Assembly (NCBI RefSeq): GCF_047948215.1
Contig: NC_134455.1
Location: 309,026,147-309,090,146 of the forward strand
Direction: 5' to 3'
DNA: 64,000 nt
Source of the DNA: Lycorma delicatula
Lineage: Eukaryota; Arthropoda; Insecta; Hemiptera; Fulgoridae
Shown here: in pieces, positions 11,959 through 22,587 of the stretch
How positions within the stretch are numbered: position 1 is the first letter of the stretch
Layout of the letters: each line of letters begins with the position of its first letter
Program-made: the position numbers and the translations under genes
Notes under the pieces: model-generated
What the model was told of the DNA's origin: nothing
Seen by the model: only the letters and a program-made list of their open reading frames with translations
The model's database searches: none

Positions 11959-12283
11959 GAGTATTTTGCAAACCCACCGGGTTGGTCTAGTGGTGAACGC
12001 GTCTTCCCAAATCAGCTGATTTGGAAGCCGAGAGTTCCAGCGTTCAAGTTCCAGTAAAGCCAGTTATTTTTACACTGATTTGAATACTAGATCGTGGATA
12101 CCGGTGTTCTTTGGTGGTTGGGTTTCAATTAACCACACATCTCAGGGATGGTCGAACTGTGAATGTACAAGACTACACTTCATTTACACTCATACATATC
12201 ATCCTCATTCATCCTCTGAAGAATTATCTAAACGGTAGTTACCGGAGGCTAAACAGGAAAAAGAAAGAAAGAGTATTTTGCAA
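11959..12283 (+). mobile_element. SINE family A inside the hAT element, perfect 13-bp target duplication
   Basis: A full-length SINE at 11972-12270 has A box TGGTCTAGTGG (11983-11993), a B-box region at 12042-12050 and an (AAAG)n-like tail. GAGTATTTTGCAA is repeated at 11959-11971 and 12271-12283. The interrupted hAT sequence continues exactly after the tail, so the SINE is younger than the hAT. Confidence 0.92.
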
Positions 12284-12698
12284 CCTCCAACCCCCGTCTT
12301 AACCCAATTAAACCTAATTAAAACTCTTTAACTGCTTTAATAGAGACGGGTATGAATATGCACGCATTAAGTGCATAAACATGAGCAATTTATAGATTCT
12401 AACTAGAAGTAAAAGTGCTTCTTGTAATTTGGTGTGCTTATATATTTGCTATGATAGCGTCATGATCGAACATGCATATGATACGTTTAAACACATCGTT
12501 CTCCAAGCAGTATTAAAGAGGCGTAAGGGATTACATAACGTCAGTTTAGTTTCGATTGGGAAGCGTGGGGTCTGGTGCCTTTATTTAAGTTTTTAAAAGC
12601 GTAATTTCATTGAAAATAATAATAATTGAGGTTTCGGTTTTTTAGTGTGCGGTCAAACGTTGTAACTGTATTTTTTTTCAATTAGACTCTTATGCAAA

Positions 12699-14415
12699 AT
12701 GGATAAATTTGTGAAAAACCAGGTTAGCCATCTATATCCAATGAATCGAATAGTAAAAAAGCAAGACTGTTCAATAATAGTAATTTAAATTATTTGTCCG
12801 GGTCATAAAAGCAAACCCTTGAAATTTTTCGAAAGAAATTACCTACTTTGAGATATCGACAAGCTTCTATTTGGAAATGAAGCTGTACTGATAAAAATAC
12901 ACTTGAAGCATCTTATCTCGTATAAAAAGAAGCTAAGATGTCCAAACCTCATATTGCCTGCTGCAATTGATATGGTCACTTTTTCAATAGCCGTGGAAGA
13001 AGCAGAAAAATTTCACTTTCTGACGACACAGTATCAAAACGAATCGATGTTCGCGATCAGATTATTTACAACCGAGTTCAAGTGAATTTTTTAGTATTCA
13101 ATTTGATTAGTCAACAGACGAATTACCAGTTCTTATATTTTGTGGGATATTAATGCGATATGTATAGGTCAATCAAAGAAAATATGTTGTTTCAGATTTC
13201 TGAAAAAGTTAAAAGATCTTCTTATACTAAGGCCGGAATGGACGCACTGCTTAGTTCACAGACATGCTCTTGCCACAAAAAATATGCCGAAAAATCTCAA
13301 ATCAATTCTTTGTAAAGCTCTAAAAACAGTTATTTTATTAAAAGACAACCATTATAGAATAGGCTGTTTGCTAAACTATGCAAAGATATGGGTGAAAATA
13401 AAAAAATTTTCTTCTTTTCCATACAGAAGTCAGATGGTTATAACAGAGGAAAGTGTTAACCCGGTTATTGGAATTGCGAGATGGATTAAAAAAAAATTTT
13501 CAGAATAAAGCGGCATTCTCAATGTTTTTCACAATAACGGTATACTCGTATGTTGCCATTGATTTATTTAGCTGATGCCATTTAAACGACTTGGATGTGA
13601 ATTTATAAGGACGTGATAAAAAATGTTGTTAATGACAGACAAAGTTCATGATTTCATTAAGAAGCTTGATATCTGAATTATTCGCCTTCAAAGCAAACAT
13701 TTTTATGTTTCCACTCACTTCCGATTTTATTGAGAAAAATTTGGATGAAGAAGACACTATTTTTTAACATAATATTGTATATTGTATAAAGATAATGAAT
13801 TGGACAGTATGAAGATGCATTTGTGTAAGCTAAAAATTCAGTTGGCGAGTATTTCCCGGAGATAAAAATGATGAGATGGGTACTGAATTCATTTATTGAA
13901 AACGTTGTTGCATCTCTTCAGTTACCAGTTGAGATTCAAGACTAACTCATCGAAATGTCTACCGATAAAATGTTACAACAATTCATACCTGATGATTTCT
14001 CTCTTTTTCCTCCTCTTTAGTCTCCGGGAATTACCGTTCAGGTAATACTTCAGAGAATGAATGGAGATGATATGTATAAATGAAGTGCAGTCTTGTACAG
14101 TCTCAGTCGACCATTCCTGCGAAGTGTGGTTAATTGAAACCAAACCACCAAAGAATACCTGTATCCGCGATCTAATACTCAAATCCGTATAAACATATCT
14201 GATGATTTAGATACGTTTTGGCTTATTCCTCGACTTGAATATGGAAATTTATTTACAGAAGTATTGAAACTCTCTTTCGTCACCTCTTAATTGTGTGAAA
14301 AGAGTCTTTTGTCTATGGTTGCGCTAAAAACTAAACATAGGAATCATCTTTTATCACTTGAAAACAATTTTCTTTTGTGTGTTTCTAACAGAGATCCACG
14401 TATGGAGAAATTTTA
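12699..14415 (+). pseudogene. hAT transposase (ZBED5/SCAND3-like), many breaks
   Basis: The reading starts at an ATG at 12699 (MDKFVKNQ). KSKPLKFFER appears near 12809, then LILPAAIDMV within the open frame 12903-13085, the region that precedes the catalytic core. After stops and shifts, 13140-13508 carries RPEWTHCLVHRHALATKNMP, the sequence around the conserved tryptophan/histidine part of the hAT core. The C-terminal dimerisation region is at about 14262-14415 (SFVTS, LCEKSLLSMVALKTKHRNHL). A SINE at 13999-14193 separates core and C-terminus. Frameshifts and stops at many points make it non-functional. The family name is from motif memory; the hAT superfamily itself is well supported by the ends. 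Confidence 0.8.
13984..14208 (-). mobile_element. 5'-truncated SINE family A inside hAT, 15-bp target duplication
   Basis: The minus-strand SINE body at 13999-14193 lacks the tRNA-like head and starts at its TATACGGATTTG segment. CATACCTGATGATTT (13984-13998) and CATATCTGATGATTT (14194-14208) flank it with one mismatch. Truncation at the 5' end is the usual product of incomplete reverse transcription. Confidence 0.88.
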
Positions 14416-14726
14416 AATAAAATAACAAACACGACATATCGGAAATTTTTTTGTTTTACATGTGTACTTATAAATTAAGGTTAAATGTCTATAATAAATG
14501 CTTTTCTCTCATAAAATGATTTCATTATTGTTTTTTAACGTGTAAATTGTAAGGCTAATTTTGCGACCACTCTTTATATCACCGCGACACCAGGTTGAGA
14601 AACGCTGCTGTAATCCATTGTTAAATTTTGGTACCTGGTTAATTATTTTCCTTATTTATAAAGTTCCACAAAACACAATTATTTTTCTTAATTTTTTTTG
14701 TACATTTGTTTTAACAGTAATTTTTG

Positions 14727-14770
14727 TGATATCGTGAAAAAATGGTGCTTACCATTTTTTCACGATATCA
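14727..14770. repeat. Perfect 20-bp palindrome with 4-nt loop
   Basis: Arms 14727-14746 and 14751-14770 are exact reverse complements around GCTT. It is outside the hAT element and is not a simple AT run. Confidence 0.9.
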
Positions 14771-15285
14771 ATGAACCCTGATCATATCAGTAGTTAATTA
14801 ACTTAAGTTTTAGTTTTAATAGCAATAATCACAGTTTTCTAACATTCTAAAATACTAAGTGTACTTTTCATTGAGTGTAATTAATTAAACATTTTTTCAA
14901 TACTTGTTTTCAATGATCACTTAATATCATAAAAAGAAAACTTTTGTGTATACATAGGTTTAAATTCATTGAAAACTTTAAGCGAAGCGGATTCATATTA
15001 AGATCTATGTATTATCATGATAATATTTTAAGTAAGGTTTCACACTTTGTTGTCGTAGGTTACTCACTTTTCATCACTCGTTATCAATCGCTTCAGAAAT
15101 GACTCGATTCATTACGTTTTAATAAAGATTCGCAGATAGAAATACTATCTTAAATTTCTTCTTCTTTTCTTCAACGGTTTGGTCTCCTATTAGAGTTATT
15201 TCGTCTTTTATGATGTCACCAGCTGCGAGTTTGTTACCTATGTCCTGCTCACCTACTCTCCTTAAATCTCTAAGAGCACAGGTGT

Positions 15286-15840
15286 GTGCTCCTAGGTGTT
15301 GTGTCCGCATACAGGACAGTGTCCTATGCCGCCCTGTGCGTGTTATCGGGTACACCTCCTATTGACCTAATCGCAAAAAAGAGGGTGGAGAGGGCACAAG
15401 GCAAGCCAGAAAAAGAGGTCAGGGATGCCGTTTATAATATCTGGCAGGAAAGATGGTCGCAGGAAGCTGTGGGTCGATGGACGAGAACCCTCATCCCCAA
15501 CATCAAGCCATGGTTGTCGAGAAGATTTGGTGAGGTTGATCATCACCTATCGCAGCTTTTTACAGGACATGGTTCCTTCAATAACTACCTGCACAAAATA
15601 GGCAAGAGAGAAGAGCCAATTTGCAACTACTGCAACGAGATAGATGATGCTGAGCACACCTTTTTTGAGTGCAATAGGTGGGACACACTTAGACATAGTA
15701 AGGCACTCACAGGTATAACTCCAGAGACAACAATAGACTACATGCTAAGAAGCGAGTCAAACTGGAATAATTTTGCTAGTTTTGTTAGACAAGTTGTTCT
15801 ACAGAAATACTCCGATGATAGAAGACAAGGTGTTGGCTAG
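15286..15840 (+). pseudogene. R1-clade ORF2 C-terminal fragment, still open
   Basis: This 184-codon open frame has the classic R1 C-terminal order: VVSAYRTVSYAALCVLSG just after the truncation point, PPIDLIAKKRVE, WQERWS, GRWTRTLIPNI, QLFTGHGSFNNYLHKIG, then the zinc knuckle CNYCNEIDDAEHTFFEC (C-x2-C-x7-H-x4-C) and a tail ending DDRRQGVG. The endonuclease and reverse transcriptase domains are missing. The in-frame ATG is incidental; the real start lay far upstream in a full-length element. No internal stop was seen, unlike the other two R1 copies, so this is the best-preserved one. Confidence 0.9.
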
Positions 15841-16224
15841 AATAGGACTGGGTGGAGAGTCTTGCTGGTGAGGTCCAGCATGCTGCGGTGTGTTGGCACT
15901 GATGCGCCACCAAGGACTCCACGGGTAACAGTCAGGCAACAGCACACTGAATACTGAAGGGACCCGGTACCGCGTCGCGGCGAACTGGGTCTGGCGTGGT
16001 GTAATAATGTGGTGTATTAGTATTGCCCTTTTGGGTCCCCAAGGGGGCAATATTGATAAAGAACTCTCAAAAAGAGCTAACCGGTAGGCCGACCTGCCTT
16101 GCCGGTATATAGCCGGTAGGTGGGGAGGCCTATTTGAGTTTAAAGACACTCCCCTGGGCGGCGTAATACCAACAAGTCGGTCCGGCCCAGGGGAGCTGAG
16201 AGAAAAAAAAGAAAAAAAAAAAAA
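15841..16224 (+). other. R1-type LINE 3' UTR and A-rich tail
   Basis: GC-rich non-coding sequence follows the ORF2 stop. It can fold: TATTGCCC at 16021-16028 pairs with GGGCAATA at 16045-16052. Near its end it carries GTCCGGCCCAGGGG, a motif shared in similar form with the 28.8-29.0 kb block (ATCCGGCCCGGGGG), then an A-rich tail with a G interruption. Confidence 0.8.
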
Positions 16225-16465
16225 AGATAGAAATACTATCGAGTAAATTTTTCTGAGTCAAATCATGTGGCATTCAAATGTCGAGCTTTTTTTGTAGTCA
16301 GCCTGCTCAAAATGGTTTTGGTGATGAATGTTTAAGGTCACTGGCGATGTCATGACTGCCTACATGCCCGTCTTCCTCAACTTTTGCCAGAATACGGTAA
16401 CGCTGTCTTGTACGCAAAAGACACACTACTTTTTAGACATATTACTTTATTTTAAAATATCAATA

Positions 16466-17300
16466 GATCATATAAATCAAAGAATACAGTTCATATGAAA
16501 AAAAAACCTTTTTAGAAAAAAGTATTTTCCATGAAACCTGTATATTTATAAAAAAATGCAATGAGTGCATTCTCATGAGAAAATGAATAAGAAACATTGC
16601 GTATCAATAAGGGTTAAGGATGACTCTCTGAGATGCGGAAAAATAGACATTTCTTTTTAGATTTAAAAAGTAGTGAATTAACAAAATACATACCATTAAT
16701 GCATTTTTTCAGACTGATTTTTAAATCTGCATTTAACAAATTTTCTTAAAGTTTCGAATGAGAATACTTTCAATAACAGAATGGTATATTACAGTTATTA
16801 TACTACAATTATAATTTCAATTATTATACTCCAAGAATAGAGTTTAAGTAGTTATACTGATAACAATATAATAATAAGTTATACAAGCTAACTAGTCTAT
16901 TGGAACAATTTTATATATTTTTTTAAAATCATCTCTGCTTGGTCTACATTTTGAATATTGTCTGAAAGTCTTAACTACAGGATTACCAAAAAAAAACCTT
17001 CTTCAATAAAATTTTCTTTCTTTATTAAAAATCTTCTTCAATAAATTTTTTAAAAAATCATCGCTGACTACAGGTTTGATTTTAACTTTTTAATTGATTC
17101 GTATTATATTCTGGAAGTATCCAGATATTTAGTTCAGCACCTCGAGGCCCGTAAGTAACTGCATATCTTACGTAATTTTTAAAAAATGTTTAATTTAGAA
17201 ACCATATTCCTCCAGCTGGCTAGATTAATAGATATGGATATCCATGGATATTTCGATTGGAATTTATCAACAGATTGAGATCTGGGACAGCGGTTAACGT
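16466..17300. other. AT-rich DNA with one copy of a distant direct repeat
   Basis: No gene recognised. TCTCTGCTTGGTCTACATTTTGAA-like sequence at about 16930-16953 recurs at 17751-17775 with similar flanks. Confidence 0.5.
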
Positions 17301-17311
17301 TAAATATAACT

Positions 17312-17385
17312 GGTTCTACCGGGCGTCGAACTACCGACCTTCATTACAGGAAGGCTAGCCATCTGCGGCAATGTCATATGTAAGA
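17312..17385 (-). repeat. Possible head of a second tRNA-derived SINE
   Basis: On the minus strand GTTCGACGC (17323-17331) fits the pol III B-box consensus GWTCRANNC, and GATGGCTAGCC about 30 nt upstream resembles, imperfectly, an A box. The body does not match family A. It could equally be a degraded tRNA pseudogene. Confidence 0.3.
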
Positions 17386-19255
17386 TTTAAATATAGGTCA
17401 CAAAAAATTTAATAAATACATATTAATTTTGAACCTTCCTTTTTTTCAATTCTGATGCGATTTGTTAATTATGAAAAGCCTATTATATGGAAAATCGTTA
17501 ATTACTACCTAGTATTAAGTCTCACTTATTTGAATCTAATGCTATAAAAGACAATAAACTAAAATCCGGATATTTCGTTAAGATTTAATGTGAATATTAC
17601 TAATAACTTTAAATAAGTACAGTGATCCAGCGTAAATAGAGAGGCATTTTTGTGGATAAATGAACTGCTTATTAATCTTTACATTCTTCCAACTCTCATC
17701 ATAAAAATAGTAATAATAACTTTTATCACAAACTCTTTTAAAAAAGAAATTTCTCTGCTTGGTCTACATTTTGAAAATTATCACTGAAACTTCGAGGTCC
17801 TTATTCAAGGACCTCAAGACACGGTTCAATTCTAACATTTTTTTCAGTAGATAAAATTATAATTCTCTACTAATATTCATGCTTATCAGTTATTAATGCT
17901 TTCTCAAAGAAGTAATATATTATTAATTTAAAAGCACATATCTTTTCTTCATCATTTTATTGTTAATCAATATTATACATATGTAATGTGAGATTAAGGA
18001 CAAGAAGATAAACAAACAACCTTGAAGAAATTTTTTGCATTATTGAAAAATAAAAAATCGACACATAGAAATGTTTTTTCATAATTATTTATTTTATAAA
18101 AAAAGTACATTAATATTTATTTATTTGTATTATATATTACCATTTTTTTTTTAAAAAACCTGCGAACATAATTATTGTATTATGTAATCATTTCTGCAGT
18201 TTCATATCTAATGCAAATCATTTTTTTTATTGCATCTTTAACAGTCTAATTAATTCTATAAGTATTTATAAACATTACAGGTCCATTAATAATTTTTAAT
18301 TTACATAGATAAACAGTTTTTTGTTTTAGATTCTTAAAATAATAAATAAAAATGTTGCCATTGTAAGAGTACGTTCCATTTAAAAAATATATAAATAAAA
18401 CCCTCACTTCAAAAATAAAAAAAATATTTACAACAAATATACGTAGTTATACCAAAACTTCCACTGAATGAACGATAGATAAAATGAATGCATAGTCTAT
18501 GATAGTTATATACTAATTTAACCTATAATCGAGAGAAAAATAAATGTATGTTGGCGGTAAACCGAAAAAAAAAATTAGAATTAAAGACTGTTACGATACA
18601 TAGCCTAAAGGAAAAAGTGCAGCACTGAAATTAAATGTGTACGATCAAATTATCATATAAAGCATTTCATCATTTTCATTAAGAATGAATTTTAAAATTA
18701 TTCAGGTAAATGGCTATTTTTAATAATTAAATAGTTTTAGAAATGAAACCTTGAGGCCACTAGTGTAGAAATATTCAAAATACAAAGAAAGTAAATTACT
18801 TTAAACAATTCACCGACCAATCTACGTAATACTTTTATTTAAAACGCATGTAAAGGGCATTGAAAAGAAGTAACTACAAGGTTTTTTTATTCATAATTTT
18901 AATTAAAAATGAAGGTTTTGAAAACTGTAACTACTTTTTTTTTTAATTACCGAATTAGGTTAAAATTTTGGGATGTGTAATAAAAATCATACTCCCTTGA
19001 ATTTAGCTGACAAAAATATTATCTATATGAATTACAATTTACTTCTAAATTTTAATAAATTACATTGAATTCTAATTACAAAAAAAAATGCAAATATAAT
19101 TTATGGAAAATTAATGCAGACGAAATTAGAATCGATTTGCTAATAATAAGAATTGTATTTCTATGTGAAATTGAATGTACAACATACAGCAAATTATATC
19201 CGCATCACTATCACTTATGCGGAAAATTTTCGAAATGTAAAAGTAACTCTTTTAT
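17386..19255. other. AT-rich DNA, no gene recognised
   Basis: Contains a 9-bp perfect hairpin at 17794-17815 (GAGGTCCTT, loop ATTC) and the second copy of the 24-bp direct repeat at 17751-17775. Otherwise nothing recognised. Confidence 0.5.
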
Positions 19256-19257
19256 AT

Positions 19258-19833
<576 letters not shown>

Positions 19834-20014
19834 CACAACTCAACTCAACTACTTACCTACTTATTACTTACCCACACGACCGTCAGCCATAATCACTAAA
19901 AAGGTGAGCAACGCCCTCAGGCACCGGCAGCAGAAAGTCCACGGCCTCACTGCACCAAAGCGACCTCCCTCGTGCTCGAGAGGGCCCGCAAGGCACTCAG
20001 CCGCAGACCTGTCC

Positions 20015-20040
20015 AATGAGGCATCCTCCGATGCCTCATT
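20015..20040 (-). other. Perfect 11-bp hairpin in LINE 3' UTR
   Basis: AATGAGGCATC (20015-20025) and GATGCCTCATT (20030-20040) are exact reverse complements around CTCC. It lies at the end of the ORF2 remnant. Confidence 0.8.
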
Positions 20041-20767
20041 CCCTTGCAGGCCGCGCCAACGCTCGCCGTCTCCTTCGAGTTTTTTCTGTGTTTCTAAGTT
20101 CTTCTAAAACTTTTCTATTATAATTTGCAATAATAGTCCACTGCTTCACACCCTGAAGCATTATCTGCTGAAAATCCTAAGGTCTGAACATGTCCACCCG
20201 ACCCAGGACATCCAGCATGTACCTCCGGGCATCCTGGAGTCTTGAACAATAGAAGAAGCCATGATAGGGAGTTTCCTCCACATCGCAGGCCGGACAGTGG
20301 CCTGAATGGTCGAGAGCGAACCTAAAAAGATACGACCTGTAACCACCATGCCCGGCCAGGAATTGCGTAAGATTATAATCAATTGATCCGTGAGTCGTAC
20401 CGCACCAACTCCTTTCATTCCCAATCAGACGGTAAGTCCACCGATCTTTCTCCCCTGCATCCCACCGTTCTTGCTAAGTACTCGTATTCATCAACTCTTG
20501 TAAATTGGCCACAATCAATCTCTTCTTCTCCGAAGAAGGAAACATCCTTAATTCTCTACGCTTCTTTCTGAGAGCAATTAGCAGGTCAATTGGCATAACA
20601 CCCTCTAGCACCTCTGCAGCCTCTATTGAGATCGTACGATAAGCTGCCGAGACCCGGAGGCAGCATCTGCTATGCAGCGCAGTAAGTATTCCCATTTATC
20701 TTTATACCTCAGAATATCTGTCCAGATCTCTGCCCCACATAAGAGGGAAGAATACACCACACAATAA
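20036..20767 (-). pseudogene. R1-clade ORF2 C-terminus with stops and a frameshift
   Basis: From about 20767 the minus strand reads VVYSSLLCGAEIWTDILRYK. A frameshift near 20690 follows, then LRVSAAYRTISIEAAEVLEG and MPIDLLIALRKK. A TAG interrupts the frame near 20480 before QERWDAGEKDRWTYRLI, LTQFLAGHGGYRSYLFRF and the zinc knuckle CPACDVEETPYHGFFYC (C-x2-C-x7-H-x4-C), then a second TAG near 20180. The frame ends with a basic tail (RRRRALARPARE) and TGA near 20036. The order matches the 15.3-15.8 kb copy but the residues differ widely, so it is a separate family. Confidence 0.85.
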
Positions 20768-21620
20768 TAACCTCACACAATAACACACACACACAATAAC
20801 CTCCTGTCAGATCATGTGATCTCAAGAGCCAAGGAAAATCACCTTGTCTGGAAATAAAATTATATCATTTAACATCAATGTTGTAATCATTTGACATCAT
20901 TCATTGATGAATTAGCTGCTTGACTGGTTACACTATTTTGTTAAAACCAAGTGTCTTGAATGATTTCAGGAGACAAAAATATTTCAAACAAATAGATATC
21001 TCTCTCTGATGCAGCATAACAACACTGTCCTGAAAAAGTATAAAATAATTATTCTATATGATGAAATTATTCATGAAACGGTAACTAGTAGTGTAAAGTG
21101 GTTCTTGATGTATTTTAGTACGGTTGTTATCAGAACTGATATCAGAATTTTTGTTTTTTAATTTATTCATCTAAGCGAAATTGTGATTTATCACTCAACA
21201 TTATAAATAAATCATCGTTAACATTTATAAAATTAAAAAATTGGTGACTAACTGTCACTAGATTGACTCAGTCAGCTTCACTTAATTTATGCATTACATG
21301 AATTCTGTATGGATAGATTTGTAAATATTTATAAAAACTCCCATGGACATGGTGTACGAAAAGTCCAGTAAATTCTAACCCAGACTTTCATAGCTCGGGC
21401 TGATGGTAAAGCATAATTCCGATGGATATTGAAATGAGTCAAAACAAGAGTTGACCAAGAGTAATACTATTACCATTTTTTGAAATGGTTCAATCGCTGT
21501 TCAACCGTTATACGCTCTATCATAACCAAATTTTATAGAAAGAAGAATTCATTCTTACTGAATATTACCGAACATGGACGGATGTTACGTTTAGTTCCAG
21601 TTCAGTCATTTTCCCTTACG
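20768..21620. other. AC-rich flank, then AT-rich DNA
   Basis: 20768-20803 holds short (AC)n runs; the rest contains nothing recognised up to the mariner terminal repeat. Confidence 0.55.
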
Positions 21621-22587
21621 TACGAGGTGTGATCACAAAATACGGTGAATGAATTTTTATAGCGGCAACTGCCGACGCTACATCCATATGCTGTAATTTG
21701 TCCAATAGCGTGATCAACTGAGACAGGCAGGGACAAGTTGTAACCGAGCTTGCCAGTCAGCTGCCAGAGCCGCTAGAGTGAGGTTGTGTTTATCGTGTCT
21801 GTCGCGCAACATGGATTTTGAACAACGCATTAACATTACGTTTTGTTTTAAGTTGCAAAAGAGTGCCAAAGAAGCTCACGAAATGTTAGAATCAGTGTAC
21901 GGCGATAATATTGTAACTTTGAATTTTGTGTACAAGTGGTATGAGCGATTTAAAAACTGAAATGAGTCTCGCACGTTGCTCGTCTTCAGTAAGACGAGCA
22001 GCGTGCGGGACGTCCTCAAAAACAGTAACCTCAAAACAGGTAACCTCAAAAACAGTTGAAAATATGCAAAAAATGGAAACAGTGGTTCAGAGTTCGTTCC
22101 AAGGGGAACAACTGTAAACTCTGAATTTTATAAGGGTTTACTGCAACGTTTGCGAAACGACATACGAAGAAAGCGATCAGAAAAATGGACCAATGGCTTC
22201 CTTCTTCACCACGACAACGCGCCGTGTCACAACTCGCTTCTCATTTTTGGCTGTTTTTGGCCGAAAAAAGTGTTCCTGTCTGTCCCTATCCGCCATACTC
22301 ACCGGATTTAGCACCATGCGACTTTTGGCTCTTCCCAAAAATTAAAACTGTGCTTAAAAGAAAACGTTTTGACACCATTGCTGACATTGAGAGGGCCACG
22401 ACCGAGCAGCTGAAAGCCCTTCCGAAAGACGCCTTCCAGAAATGCCTCCAGTCATGGAGTCAATGATGGGATAAGTGCATTGCTAGCCAAGGGACAGTAC
22501 TTTGAAGGAGATTAAATCGAATTCTATGTAACTTTATTACTTTTTTAATAAAAAATTATTCACCGTATTTTTTGATCACACCTCGTA
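21621..22587 (+). mobile_element. Internally deleted mariner element with both terminal repeats and TA duplication
   Basis: 28-bp terminal inverted repeats at 21623-21650 and 22558-22585 differ at one position, and both are flanked by TA. The element is 963 bp, shorter than the usual 1.3 kb of autonomous mariners, and lacks the transposase middle. It contains a palindromic insertion at 21971-22006 and a short tandem repeat of a CAGTAACCTCAAAA-like unit at about 22018-22056. Confidence 0.93.
21811..22466 (+). pseudogene. Mariner transposase remnant
   Basis: The N-terminal helix-turn-helix is well preserved from the ATG at 21811 (MDFEQRINI, AKEAHEMLESVYGDN, YKWYERFKN) to a TGA at 21958. After the deletion, sequence resumes near 22100 with TVNSEFYKGLLQRLRNDI and LLHHDNAPCH, holding the second catalytic aspartate (about 22205-22220). 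A frameshift then leads into a frame that is open to 22466 and carries VCPYPPYSPDLAPCDFWLFP, with the third aspartate, and the usual C-terminus. The first catalytic aspartate region is deleted, so it cannot be active, but its ends could still be mobilised by a related transposase. Confidence 0.88.

Larger units (their letters stand above)
11893..14615 (+). mobile_element. hAT DNA transposon with both ends and 8-bp target duplication
   Basis: Ends at 11901 and 14607 form short terminal inverted repeats: left AAGTGATTCTCAA, right (reversed) CAGCGTTTCTCAA, the typical hAT style. They are flanked by CTCTAATC (11893-11900) and CTGTAATC (14608-14615), an 8-bp duplication with one mismatch, as expected for hAT. 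The 2.7-kb interior encodes a broken ZBED5/SCAND3-like transposase and contains two SINEs (11972-12270 and 13999-14193). A second copy of the same family, lacking a recognisable right end, lies at 47807-49765. The element is dead but structurally complete. Confidence 0.88.
15134..16240 (+). mobile_element. 5'-truncated R1-clade LINE with perfect 16-bp target duplication
   Basis: The element occupies 15150-16224 between exact copies of AGATAGAAATACTATC (15134-15149 and 16225-16240). It consists of a short 5' segment of odd orientation (15150-about 15290), the C-terminal part of ORF2 (to the TAG at 15838-15840), a GC-rich 3' UTR (15841-16200) and an A-rich tail (16201-16224). The long open frame, perfect duplication and preserved tail suggest a fairly recent insertion. 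The host site is a dead mariner transposase. Confidence 0.93.
15035..16465 (-). mobile_element. Mariner relic (minus) split by an R1-clade LINE
   Basis: On the minus strand, 16440-16241 encodes mariner transposase sequence (KVEEDGHVGSHDIASDLNIH, then after a shift MPHDLTQKNLLDS). 15149-15040 continues it with ISICESLLKRNE, then the ground up to the first catalytic region, degenerating at VTYDNKV. The two pieces join exactly across the LINE, because the LINE's target duplication encodes the DSISI residues. Stops and frameshifts are present. The C-terminal half, with the second and third aspartates, is not found, so the relic is also truncated. No terminal repeats were identified; the outer ends are approximate. 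Confidence 0.8.

Noticed and set aside
11983..12050. tRNA gene from A and B boxes
   Set aside because: No cloverleaf or acceptor stem is apparent; the same sequence recurs with a common body and target duplications, so it is a SINE head.
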